The notes under the pieces: generated by a model
The model's database searches: none
Told to the model about the DNA's origin: nothing
The model's input: only the letters and a program-made list of their open reading frames with translations
Shown here: positions 26,174 through 34,332 of the stretch, piece by piece
How the letters are laid out: every line of letters begins with the position of its first letter
Numbering within the stretch: position 1 is the stretch's first letter
Assembly: GCF_014303735.1 (NCBI RefSeq)
Contig: NZ_CP060296.1
Location: forward strand, 3,049,501 to 3,113,500
Reading direction: 5' to 3'
From: Variovorax sp. PAMC28562
GTDB lineage: Bacteria > Pseudomonadota > Gammaproteobacteria > Burkholderiales > Burkholderiaceae_C
DNA: 64,000 nucleotides
Translations under genes and position numbers: made by a program

Positions 26174-28174
26174 TCAGCGTGGCCAGGCGAGCCGTCGGAA
26201 CTCCGCACGCAGCCCGCGCAACGTGGTGTCTGCTTCGGGCGATGCCCGTGCATAGCGCTGCGCCTCCAGCTTGAGCAACCAGTCGTGCGTCGCCTGCCCC
26301 GCGGGGCCGAAACGCTCTCGCGTCTGCAGTGCCATCTGCCGCGGTGGCGCCGCATCCGGAAGCTCCAGCCCGGCGCGCTGCAGTCGGTTGCGCGCCTGCC
26401 TGAGCAAGCGGAGCCATGGATCGTGGCTGCGCCGGTCCCACAAGGTCCAAGCGGCGCCGATCAGGCTGGCACCAATGAGCAGATAGATCAGTGCGTAGGC
26501 CAGGTCTTCCAGGCTGGGCGCGTCGAAGCCGATGTTTTTCAGCAGGTTCAGCTGGCTGCTCTGCGTGTAGTTGAGCACCCACTGGTTCCAGCCGTTGTTG
26601 ATGGCCTCCCAGGCCGCGCGCATGTCGATCGCGAAGGTCGGGGCCATTGCGCCGATCGCACCGGCAAAAATGCCTGGCTCTGGCACCAGCCGCTGCAATC
26701 GGCCGACACGGCCCGGCGCCACCGCGCCGGTCGGGTCGACGCGTTGCCAGCCGCTGCCCTCCTGCCATACCTCCGCCCACGCATGGGCGTCGCTGTTGCG
26801 CAGCACCCAATAGTTGTCGATGACGTTGAGTTCGCCGCCCTGATAACCGGTGACGATGCGCGCCGGAACGCCGAGCGCCCGCATCAGGATGACGAAGGAC
26901 GAAGCGATGTGCTCGCAAAAACCCTCCTTGCGGTCGAACCAGAACTCGTCGGCAGTATCGTTGCCGTAGATGCCGGGGTCGAGCGTGTAGGTGTAGCCAC
27001 CGGTGCGCAGTCGTTCGAGCACCGCACGCACGAGCGCGGGCGTGTCGGCGCCGGCCAGTGCGGGGTCGCTGCGCATCTGCGCGGCCAGCGCGACCGTGCG
27101 CGGGTTCGAGCCGTTAGGCAAAGCTTGGTAAGCCTGCAAAGAAGCAGTGCGCTGCAACGGACCGCTGGAGAACTGCGTGTAGCTTTCGGCGCGGTATCGC
27201 ACGAGGTCGTTCAGCGTGCGGTTGGCGAACCACTGCAGGTCGGACGTGCCCGTCACCTCGATACCGGCTGGCACCCGCGGTGCGCTCGACGCGGCATCCA
27301 GCGTCAGCACCCAGGGCCGATTGCTGGCTTCGAGCGTGACCTCGTAGCGCACTGGCGCGCCCTGCACACGCAAGTTGGGTTGCAGCGCGCCGCGAGCCCA
27401 AGGCAGCAGGGCCGTCCACTCGCGGCCATCGAATTGCGCCAGCACCGGTCCGCGAAAGTACATGTCGCGCTGCGCGGGCACGGCACCGTCGAACTTGATG
27501 CGCGCCGCGATGGTGTCGTCGAGCGCCAGTTGCGCGATGGTGCCGACGCGCATGGTGTTCGATAAGCCGCTGCGTCCCGCCATCGCATCGCCGGGCGTGC
27601 CCCACAGTGGCGCCAGCCTCGGAAACAGCAGGAACAGCGCCAGCATGATCGGGGCGCCGGCCAGCGCCATCCAGCCCGCCGTCTTTGCAGCCTGCGTCAA
27701 CGGCGGACGACCGACCGGCATGTGCGCATTGACCAGCGCCGTCAGCAGGCCGAGCAGCGCGACCAGCATCGTGATGGCGGTCATCAGCGACTGCGAATAG
27801 AAGAAGTTGGTGAGCATCGCGAAGAAGCTCAGAAAGAAGACGACGAAGGCGTCGCGCCGCGCCCGCAGCTCTAGCGTCTTGAGCGCCAGCAGCACGATGA
27901 CCAAGGTGACGCCGGCATCGCGGCCGAGCAAGGTCCGGTGCGTTGCAAAGGTGGCGATCAGCGTGACCGCGAGCAGGGCAGCGCGCCACCAGCGGCCGGG
28001 CAGCGGCCGTGCCTGCACGGCCAGCGTGCCGCGCCACAGCAGCACGGCGGCGGTGAGGCCGGTGCACCACCACGGCAAATTGCCGATTTGCGGCAGCACC
28101 ACGATGCCGATGACCACGAGCAAAAACAGCGTGTCCCGGGCGTCGCGCGGCAGGGCGGCGAGTCGCTTCAGCAT
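26174..28174 (-). CDS. tgpA: TgpA-type membrane transglutaminase (DUF3488)
   Basis: This 666-residue inner-membrane protein has six or more N-terminal transmembrane helices (residues about 15-190). A periplasmic transglutaminase core follows with Cys420 (KEGFCEHIASS), His464 (SDAHAWAEVW) and Asp480 (RVDPTGAV), and a last membrane segment sits near 540-560. The C-terminal tail matches DUF4129. In Pseudomonas, TgpA is needed for growth; its substrate is unknown. It overlaps the upstream DUF58 gene by seven bases and belongs to the moxR-DUF58-tgpA operon. Confidence 0.93.
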   Translation of the reverse strand: MLKRLAALPRDARDTLFLLVVIGIVVLPQIGNLPWWCTGLTAAVLLWRGTLAVQARPLPGRWWRAALLAVTLIATFATHRTLLGRDAGVTLVIVLLALKTLELRARRDAFVVFFLSFFAMLTNFFYSQSLMTAITMLVALLGLLTALVNAHMPVGRPPLTQAAKTAGWMALAGAPIMLALFLLFPRLAPLWGTPGDAMAGRSGLSNTMRVGTIAQLALDDTIAARIKFDGAVPAQRDMYFRGPVLAQFDGREWTALLPWARGALQPNLRVQGAPVRYEVTLEASNRPWVLTLDAASSAPRVPAGIEVTGTSDLQWFANRTLNDLVRYRAESYTQFSSGPLQRTASLQAYQALPNGSNPRTVALAAQMRSDPALAGADTPALVRAVLERLRTGGYTYTLDPGIYGNDTADEFWFDRKEGFCEHIASSFVILMRALGVPARIVTGYQGGELNVIDNYWVLRNSDAHAWAEVWQEGSGWQRVDPTGAVAPGRVGRLQRLVPEPGIFAGAIGAMAPTFAIDMRAAWEAINNGWNQWVLNYTQSSQLNLLKNIGFDAPSLEDLAYALIYLLIGASLIGAAWTLWDRRSHDPWLRLLRQARNRLQRAGLELPDAAPPRQMALQTRERFGPAGQATHDWLLKLEAQRYARASPEADTTLRGLRAEFRRLAWPR

Positions 28175-29145
28175 GTCGCCAGCACCTCCAGGCAAGCGCG
28201 GCGGTGCGCTTCCCCTTGCGATGGCTTGAGCGTGCGGCCGGCCACGCGCAGGCCGTAGTCGACGCCGAGCCGATCGGCCATCGACACCCAGGCGCACAGG
28301 CGCGACAGGCGGGCTTCGAGATCGGGCAGTCCGGTGGCTTCCGCATCGAGCCACAGCTCTTCGCGCTGGGCCTGTTGCGCGTCGCGGCTCACCAGGTCTT
28401 CCGACCCGGCAGCCTGGGCTTTGGCCGCCTTCTTCCAGACCACGAGCTTGAGCGGATCGCCACGCCGGTATGCGCGCACGCCGTCGTATTCGCCCGCGCC
28501 TTGCGAGCGCATCAGTGCGGCCGAAGCGGCCTGGCCGGACAATGGCTCGCCGGGCGGCAGCGGCGGCGGATGCAACTCCGGCGCCGGGTACACCAGCATT
28601 TGCGCGGCGGGGCGCCAGACGGTCCAGACGCGAAAGGTGCCGAGCGGAAAGCGCGTCTCCGCGGTCAACGGCGGCACCGGATGCAAGCCGCGCGTTTCCG
28701 GCTGGAAGGCGATCTCGACGGTGGCGCTGCTCTCGGCCGGCACATCGGTCCAGGCCCACTGCCCGCTGCCGCGCACCGCCATCCCAATGCCGTAACGCAC
28801 CGAGCGTCGCGCGTTGTGCAGCACCACGCGAAACACCGCGCCCGCCCTGGCGTACTGCGCTTCGGGTGCGATGAGGTGCATCGACAGGCCGCGCAGCGTG
28901 GCGTGGGAAACGTGCATTCCGACCGCGACACTGCCGGCCAGCAAAAAGGTGAGCAAGTAGCCCAGATTGAGCTGGTAGTTGATCGACGCGATGAGCAGCA
29001 CCAGCAGGGTGGCGCCGAGCATCCAGCCAGCGCGGGTCGGCACGATGTAGACGTTGCGCTGTGTCAGCTCCAGCGTGTCCGACGGCGGCCGGCGCGACAG
29101 GAACCAGCGGTCGATGCGGCCCCGCAGCGCCGCGACAGGGTTCAT
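28168..29145 (-). CDS. DUF58 domain protein
   Basis: This 325-residue membrane-anchored protein has two N-terminal hydrophobic segments (AGWMLGATLLVLLIASINYQ; LGYLLTFLLAGSVAVGM). A beta-rich middle and the DUF58 block GEYDGVRAYRRGDPLKLVVW (about 237-256) follow. DUF58 proteins contain a VWA-like fold and usually pair with MoxR ATPases. The usual Ala/Lys motif VVWKKAAK is present. The start overlaps the moxR stop by four bases (ATGA), and the stop overlaps tgpA. Confidence 0.92.
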   Translation of the reverse strand: MNPVAALRGRIDRWFLSRRPPSDTLELTQRNVYIVPTRAGWMLGATLLVLLIASINYQLNLGYLLTFLLAGSVAVGMHVSHATLRGLSMHLIAPEAQYARAGAVFRVVLHNARRSVRYGIGMAVRGSGQWAWTDVPAESSATVEIAFQPETRGLHPVPPLTAETRFPLGTFRVWTVWRPAAQMLVYPAPELHPPPLPPGEPLSGQAASAALMRSQGAGEYDGVRAYRRGDPLKLVVWKKAAKAQAAGSEDLVSRDAQQAQREELWLDAEATGLPDLEARLSRLCAWVSMADRLGVDYGLRVAGRTLKPSQGEAHRRACLEVLATC

Positions 29146-30074
29146 GGAAGCGGGACCGCCGCGATCATCGCGCGCACCTGTTCGACCGAGCCGCGACCGG
29201 CGTCGCCGACCGGAGTCAGCCGATGCGCGATCGTTTGTGGCAACACCGCCTGCACGTCGTCCGGCGCCACGTAGTCGCGATTGGCCAGCAGCGCCTGTGC
29301 CTTGGCCGCGCGCAGCACTGCGATGCCGGCGCGCGGCGACAGGCCCTGAAGAAACCAACGGCCATTGCGGGTTGCGGCGATCAGGTCCTGCACGTAGTTG
29401 AGCAGCGCTTCGGCCGCATGCACCTGCTGGACCTTTTGCTGGAGTGCGGTGAGTTCGCCCGGTGTGAGCAACGCCGGCAAGCCGCTGAGCATCTCGCGGC
29501 GGTCGGCACCGGCCAGCAACAGCCGTTCGGCGGCGCGGTCGGGGTAGCCGAGCGAGATCCGCATGAGGAAGCGGTCGAGCTGCGATTCGGGCAGGGCGAA
29601 GGTGCCGAGCTGGTCGTGCGGGTTCTGCGTGGCGATCACGAAAAAGGGCGTTGGCAGCGGCCGGGTCTCGCCTTCGACCGTCACCTGCTTTTCTTCCATC
29701 GCTTCGAGCAGCGCGCTTTGGGTCTTGGGGCTGGCACGGTTGATTTCGTCGGCCAGCAGCACCTGCGCAAAAATGGGCCCGGGGTGGAACACGAAGGCCT
29801 GTTGCGTGCGGTCGTAGATCGCTACGCCGGAGAGGTCGCCCGGCATCAGGTCGGCGGTGAACTGCACGCGTGAAAAATGCAGCCCGAAGGTGTGCGAAAG
29901 CGCATGGGCGAGGGTGGTTTTGCCCACTCCCGGCACGTCCTCGATCAGCAGGTGCCCGCCCGCCAAAAGGCATGCCACGCAGTCCTTGACCTGGGCCTCT
30001 TTGCCCACAATCACCGTGTTAAGCTGACTCAGAAGACTGGCGAGCTTTGCGGCGACGCCCATTTTTGTATCCAT
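29142..30074 (-). CDS. MoxR-family AAA+ ATPase
   Basis: This 310-residue cytosolic AAA+ ATPase has Walker A EDVPGVGKTT (about 46-55), Walker B VLLADEINRASPKTQ and sensor-1 region TPFFVIATQNP. An AAA lid domain follows. MoxR ATPases act as chaperones that remodel partner proteins, here probably the DUF58 or TgpA protein encoded just downstream. I start at ATG 30072-30074 (MDTKMGVAAKL). A TTG two codons earlier and an ATG at 30062 are alternatives. Confidence 0.92.
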   Translation of the reverse strand: MDTKMGVAAKLASLLSQLNTVIVGKEAQVKDCVACLLAGGHLLIEDVPGVGKTTLAHALSHTFGLHFSRVQFTADLMPGDLSGVAIYDRTQQAFVFHPGPIFAQVLLADEINRASPKTQSALLEAMEEKQVTVEGETRPLPTPFFVIATQNPHDQLGTFALPESQLDRFLMRISLGYPDRAAERLLLAGADRREMLSGLPALLTPGELTALQQKVQQVHAAEALLNYVQDLIAATRNGRWFLQGLSPRAGIAVLRAAKAQALLANRDYVAPDDVQAVLPQTIAHRLTPVGDAGRGSVEQVRAMIAAVPLP

Positions 30075-30139
30075 ATGCAAACAATACCGTAAGGTCCAAC
30101 AGCCCTGTGCTGAACGAGGCTTCGGCGGGCGACAGAGAC

Positions 30140-31093
30140 ATGGGAAAAACCGGTTACTTCATTCATCGCGACTTCTGGAAGCACGAGATGGGCCGGGGTC
30201 ATCCCGAATGCCCCGAGCGGCTCGATGCCATCGAAGACCGGCTCCTCGCCACCGGCGTTGCCGATGCGCTCGAACGCTGCGAAGTCCCGCTGGCCACGCT
30301 GCCGCAAATCACCCGGGCGCACAGCGTCGCGCACCTCGAACATCTTGAAGAGTTGAGTCAGCGGCTGATAGCCGATGCGCCCGCAGGCGGCCCGGATCAC
30401 GCGCCGATCGACCCTGACACCTCGCTCAACAAGTTCACCGTGCTGGCCGCGCGCCGTGCTGCCGGTGCAGTCATCGCGGCGACCGACGCGGTGATGGCCG
30501 GGGAGCTCGAAAACGCTTTTTGCGCCGTGCGCCCGCCCGGTCATCACGCCTGCCACGACAAGGCGATGGGCTTCTGCTTCTTGAACAACGTCGCGATTGC
30601 TGCGCGCCACGCGATCGAGGTGCACGGCCTGAAGCGCGTCGCTGTCGTCGACTTCGACGTGCACCACGGCAATGGCACGGAAGACATCTTGTCGAACGAT
30701 CCGCACGTGCTGATGGTCGGCATCTTTCAGCACCCTTTCTACCCGTTCAGCGGCGCCGAGCATCCGGCCGCCAACATGCTGAATCTGCCCGTGCCGGCGT
30801 ACACCAAGGGCATGGATGTGCGCGAGCTAATAGAGATGATGTGGATTCCGCGGCTCGAAGAATTCCAGCCCGAGATGATCTTCATCAGTGCCGGTTTCGA
30901 TGCGCACCGCGAGGACGATCTCGGCCAGCTGGGCCTGAACGAAAACGACTTTGCCTGGATCACCGGACGGGTGCGCGATATCGCCAAGCGCTATTCCAAG
31001 GGCCGCATCGTGTCGATGCTCGAAGGCGGCTACAGCCTCGACGCGCTGGCCCGCAGCGTCGAAGCGCACGTGCGGGTTTTGGCTGACCTGTGA
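30140..31093 (+). CDS. Histone-deacetylase-like amidohydrolase
   Basis: This 317-residue zinc hydrolase of the class II HDAC / acetylpolyamine amidohydrolase superfamily starts at MGKTGYFIHRDFWKHEMGRG. The active-site pair His135-His136 is in RPPGHHACH. The zinc ligands are Asp173 and His175 in DFDVHHGNGT and Asp254 in SAGFDAHRED. It removes acetyl or acyl groups from small amines or lysines; the substrate cannot be told from sequence. It is divergent from the moxR gene. The mechanosensitive-channel gene follows closely. Confidence 0.93.
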   Translation: MGKTGYFIHRDFWKHEMGRGHPECPERLDAIEDRLLATGVADALERCEVPLATLPQITRAHSVAHLEHLEELSQRLIADAPAGGPDHAPIDPDTSLNKFTVLAARRAAGAVIAATDAVMAGELENAFCAVRPPGHHACHDKAMGFCFLNNVAIAARHAIEVHGLKRVAVVDFDVHHGNGTEDILSNDPHVLMVGIFQHPFYPFSGAEHPAANMLNLPVPAYTKGMDVRELIEMMWIPRLEEFQPEMIFISAGFDAHREDDLGQLGLNENDFAWITGRVRDIAKRYSKGRIVSMLEGGYSLDALARSVEAHVRVLADL

Positions 31094-31120
31094 CCGCGGA
31101 CTTGTGACCAGCGCGTGAAG

Positions 31121-32422
31121 ATGGGGTCGATGGATTTCAGCCAGTTCTCCGAGCGCCTGTCGCAGGTCGATCCGCGCAGTGTCGCGATCGAAGTGGCCGT
31201 GCTGTTCGCATGCGTCGCGCTGGCATGGATCGTGTGCCACTGGTTCGGCCGCGACCAGCCCAAGGATTCGATTTGGTTCGGCGAGCGTCTCTGGGACGGG
31301 TTGCTGTTCCCGCTGCTGGCGCTGCTGTTCTGCGATCTGGCGCGACGCGGTGCGGCGAGCTTCCTGCCGGTGGTCGTGCTTCGCATCGCCGTGCCGGTGT
31401 TCCTGTCGCTCGTCGCCATCCGGCTTTTCGCGCGGGTGCTGCGGGCCGTGTTCCCGACTTCGGCGCTGGTGCGGCTGGCCGAGCGCACCATTTCCTGGAT
31501 CGCCTGGATCGCAGCGGTGCTGTGGATCGTCGGGCTGCTGCCGCCGGTGCTGGCCGAACTCGATGCAATCTCGCTGGACTTCGGCAAAACGCACGTCAGC
31601 GTGCGGACAATTCTGGAAGGCATCTTCTGGGCCGGCGTGGTGATGGTGATCGCACTGTGGATCTCCGCCACGATCGAAAAACGCATCCTGCGCGAGGCGG
31701 TATCCGATCTGTCGATGCGCAAAGTGGCATCGAACGCGGTGCGCGCTGCGTTGCTGCTGGTCGGTCTGCTGTTCGCGTTGTCGGCGGTCGGGGTCGACCT
31801 CACTGCGCTGTCGGTGCTGGGCGGTGCGGTCGGCGTCGGCCTGGGCTTCGGTTTGCAGAAGCTCGCGGCCAACTACGTGAGCGGCTTCGTCATCTTGCTG
31901 GAGCGCTCGATCCGCATCGGCGACAACGTCAAGGTCGACGGTTTCGAAGGCCGTATCACCGACATCAAGACGCGCTACACACTGGTTCGTGCTGGCAATG
32001 GTCGCGAGTCGATCGTGCCGAACGAAACGCTCATCACCAGCCGGGTCGAGAACCTGTCGATCGCCGACATGAAGTTCAACATCACGACCAACATCGTGGT
32101 GGGCTACGACAGCGATGTGGCGCAAGTGCAGAACATTCTGTGCGACGCCGCCAAGGCGCAGGCGCGGGTTTTGAGCGACCCGGTACCTGTTGCTTACCTG
32201 GTCGCCTTCGCGCCGGACGGGCTCGAGTTCAGCCTCAACTTCTGGGTCGCCGATCCGGAAAAGGGCAAGGACAACGTGCGCTCCGCCATCAACATCGCGA
32301 TGCTTGAAGGTCTGCGCGTTGCGCATATCGACATTCCGTTTCCGCAGCGCGTGGTGCGCGTCGAATCTTTGCCGACCGCGCCATCGGCAGGTGCTTTGCC
32401 CGAACGCGGCACTCGCCTATAA
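31121..32422 (+). CDS. Mechanosensitive ion channel of the MscS family
   Basis: This inner-membrane protein of about 433 residues has five to six hydrophobic segments. The pore helix and beta domain are typical: GAVGVGLGFGLQKLAANYVS, then GFVILLERSIRIGDNVKVDG and FEGRITDIKTRYTLVR. It would open under membrane tension to release solutes on osmotic downshock. The start is uncertain: GTG 31115, ATG 31121 and ATG 31130 are in frame within 16 bases; GGGG before 31130 could favour that one. The stop codon overlaps the -10 box of the etf promoter. Confidence 0.9.
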   Translation: MGSMDFSQFSERLSQVDPRSVAIEVAVLFACVALAWIVCHWFGRDQPKDSIWFGERLWDGLLFPLLALLFCDLARRGAASFLPVVVLRIAVPVFLSLVAIRLFARVLRAVFPTSALVRLAERTISWIAWIAAVLWIVGLLPPVLAELDAISLDFGKTHVSVRTILEGIFWAGVVMVIALWISATIEKRILREAVSDLSMRKVASNAVRAALLLVGLLFALSAVGVDLTALSVLGGAVGVGLGFGLQKLAANYVSGFVILLERSIRIGDNVKVDGFEGRITDIKTRYTLVRAGNGRESIVPNETLITSRVENLSIADMKFNITTNIVVGYDSDVAQVQNILCDAAKAQARVLSDPVPVAYLVAFAPDGLEFSLNFWVADPEKGKDNVRSAINIAMLEGLRVAHIDIPFPQRVVRVESLPTAPSAGALPERGTRL

Positions 32423-32423
32423 T
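32396..32423 (+). promoter_or_regulatory. Sigma-70 promoter of the etf operon
   Basis: A perfect TATAAT lies at 32418-32423 and TTGCCC at 32396-32401 (four of six to TTGACA), with a 16-base spacer. The -10 overlaps the stop codon of the MscS gene. Transcription would begin near 32430, giving a leader of about 145 bases before etfB. A small CCCACC/GGTGGG hairpin lies in that leader at 32459-32475. Confidence 0.65.
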
Positions 32424-32428
32424 CACAC

Positions 32429-32448
32429 AAAAGCACGATCGTTCGTTT
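32429..32448 (+). promoter_or_regulatory. Operator-like palindrome at the etf transcription start
   Basis: AAAAGCACGATCGTTCGTTT is a 20-base imperfect palindrome, with eight of ten positions symmetrical around ACGATCGT. It covers the predicted transcription start. A and T runs flank it. The size and symmetry fit a TetR-family operator; acyl-CoA-responsive TetR repressors often control etf and acyl-CoA dehydrogenase genes. The regulator is not in the window. Confidence 0.45.
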
Positions 32449-32575
32449 TTGTGTCCTGCCCACCTGCACGGTGGGGTCGGGTGATCGATATGAACAGTCC
32501 ACGCAGAGGTCGCCGCCTAGAATGTTTGGCTGCCCTGCGGCACACCGGTTTCGTAAATCCAATGGAGTCAAACCA

Positions 32576-33325
32576 ATGAAGGTTCTGGTACCCGTCAAAC
32601 GCGTCGTCGACTACAACGTCAAGGTCCGCGTCAAATCCGACGGCAGCGGCGTGGACATCGCCAACGTCAAGATGAGCATGAACCCCTTCGACGAGATCGC
32701 CGTCGAAGAAGCGGTCCGCCTCAAGGAAAAAGGCATCGTCACCGAGGTCATCGCCGTCTCCTGCGGTGACGTCAAGTGCCAGGAAACCCTGCGCACCGCC
32801 ATGGCCATCGGCGCCGACCGTGCCATCCTGGTCGAAACCACCGCCGAGCTGCAGCCCCTGGCCATCGCCAAGCTCCTGAAGGCGTTGGTCGACAAGGAAC
32901 AGCCGCACCTCATCATCCTGGGCAAGCAGGCCATCGACGACGATGCCAACCAGACCGGCCAGATGCTCGCGGCTCTGGCCGACCTGCCGCAGGCCACCTT
33001 CGCCTCCAAGGTCGACCTGGCCGCCGACAAAGTCACCGTCTCGCGTGAAATCGACGGCGGCATGGAAACCCTCACCCTGAACCTGCCGGCCGTGATCACG
33101 ACCGACCTGCGCTTGAACGAGCCGCGCTACGTCACCCTGCCCAACATCATGAAGGCCAAGAAGAAGACGATGGACGTCTTCAAGCCCGAAGACCTGGGTG
33201 TGGACGTCACCCCCCGCCTGAAGACCCTGAAGGTCTCGGAACCGCCCAAGCGCGGTGCCGGCATCAAGGTGGCCGACGTGGCCGCCCTGGTCGACAAACT
33301 GAAGAACGAAGCGAAGGTGATCTGA
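32576..33325 (+). CDS. etfB: Electron transfer flavoprotein beta subunit
   Basis: This 249-residue protein starts [20 protein letters not shown], the standard EtfB N-terminus. The AMP-binding region [10 protein letters not shown] (about 121-130) is present. With EtfA it accepts electrons from acyl-CoA dehydrogenases and passes them to ETF-quinone oxidoreductase. The AATGGAG ahead of ATG 32576 provides the ribosome-binding site. Codon use is strongly C-ending, fitting high expression. etfA starts two bases after its stop. Confidence 0.96.
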   Translation: MKVLVPVKRVVDYNVKVRVKSDGSGVDIANVKMSMNPFDEIAVEEAVRLKEKGIVTEVIAVSCGDVKCQETLRTAMAIGADRAILVETTAELQPLAIAKLLKALVDKEQPHLIILGKQAIDDDANQTGQMLAALADLPQATFASKVDLAADKVTVSREIDGGMETLTLNLPAVITTDLRLNEPRYVTLPNIMKAKKKTMDVFKPEDLGVDVTPRLKTLKVSEPPKRGAGIKVADVAALVDKLKNEAKVI

Positions 33326-33327
33326 AC

Positions 33328-34260
33328 ATGACCGCATTAGTTATTGCCGAACACGACCACGCCACCATCAAGCCGGCGACCCTGAACACCGTCACCGCGG
33401 CCATCGCCTGCGGTGGCGAGGTCCATGTGCTGGTCGCCGGTGCCAATGCCGCCGAAGCCGGCAAAGCCGCCGCCCAGATCGTGGGCGTCGCCAAAGTCAT
33501 CGTGGCCGACAGCGCCAGCCTGGCCGAGAACCTGGCCGAGAACGTCGCCGCACAGGTCCTCGCGATCGCCGGCAACTACAGCCACATCCTGTTCCCGTCG
33601 ACCGCTAACGGCAAGAACGTCGCCCCGCGCGTCGCCGCCAAGCTGGATGTCGCCCAGATCAGCGACATCACCAAGGTCGATGCGCCGGACACCTTCGAGC
33701 GGCCGATCTATGCGGGCAATGCGATCGCCACGGTGCAGTCGAGCGACAAGACCATCGTCATCACCGTGCGCACCACCGGCTTCGACGCGGCAGCCGCGAC
33801 CGGTGGCAGTGCCACGATCGAAACCGCCGAAGGCGTGGCCGACAGCGGCAAGAGCGCCTTCGTCGGCCGGGAAGTGACCAAGAGCGAGCGCCCTGAACTG
33901 ACGGCCGCCAAGATCATCGTCTCCGGGGGCCGGGCCCTGGGCAGTGCCGAGAAGTTCCAGGAGATCATGGCACCGCTGGCGGACAAGCTCAATGCGGGCC
34001 TGGGAGCCAGCCGGGCTGCCGTGGATGCAGGCTACGCGCCGAACGACTGGCAAGTGGGCCAGACCGGCAAGATCGTGGCGCCGCAGCTGTACATCGCTGC
34101 CGGCATCTCTGGGGCCATCCAGCACTTGGCCGGCATGAAGGACTCCAAGGTGATCGTGGCGATCAACAAGGACGAAGAGGCGCCGATCTTCTCGGTGGCC
34201 GACTACGGGCTGGTGGCGGACTTGTTCGTGGCCGTGCCTGAATTGGTCAAGGCGCTTTGA
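33328..34260 (+). CDS. etfA: Electron transfer flavoprotein alpha subunit
   Basis: This 310-residue FAD-binding subunit partners EtfB. The C-terminal FAD signature is complete: [20 protein letters not shown] (about 251-270), then [20 protein letters not shown] and [14 protein letters not shown]. The N-terminal domain is the usual EtfA alpha/beta fold. It is translated just after etfB, and a hairpin sits between it and the acyl-CoA dehydrogenase gene. Confidence 0.96.
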   Translation: MTALVIAEHDHATIKPATLNTVTAAIACGGEVHVLVAGANAAEAGKAAAQIVGVAKVIVADSASLAENLAENVAAQVLAIAGNYSHILFPSTANGKNVAPRVAAKLDVAQISDITKVDAPDTFERPIYAGNAIATVQSSDKTIVITVRTTGFDAAAATGGSATIETAEGVADSGKSAFVGREVTKSERPELTAAKIIVSGGRALGSAEKFQEIMAPLADKLNAGLGASRAAVDAGYAPNDWQVGQTGKIVAPQLYIAAGISGAIQHLAGMKDSKVIVAINKDEEAPIFSVADYGLVADLFVAVPELVKAL

Positions 34261-34287
34261 GTTCGCGCAACGTCGGGTAAGTCATTC

Positions 34288-34311
34288 AAGGGCATCGTTC
34301 GCGATGCCCTT
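34288..34311 (+). terminator. Hairpin with UUCG loop between etfA and the acyl-CoA dehydrogenase gene
   Basis: AAGGGCATCG (34288-34297) and CGATGCCCTT (34302-34311) form a perfect ten-pair stem closed by a TTCG tetraloop, a very stable RNA structure. The tail CCTGTATCTGG is not U-rich. It may be a partial terminator or a 3' stabiliser that makes etfBA mRNA more abundant than the next gene. Confidence 0.55.
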
Positions 34312-34332
34312 CCTGTATCTGGAGACAAAGAC

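Noticed and set aside
32518..32523. TAGAAT as a second -10 box nearer to etfB
   Set aside because: No acceptable -35 lies 16-18 bases upstream; the promoter at 32396-32423 is much better.
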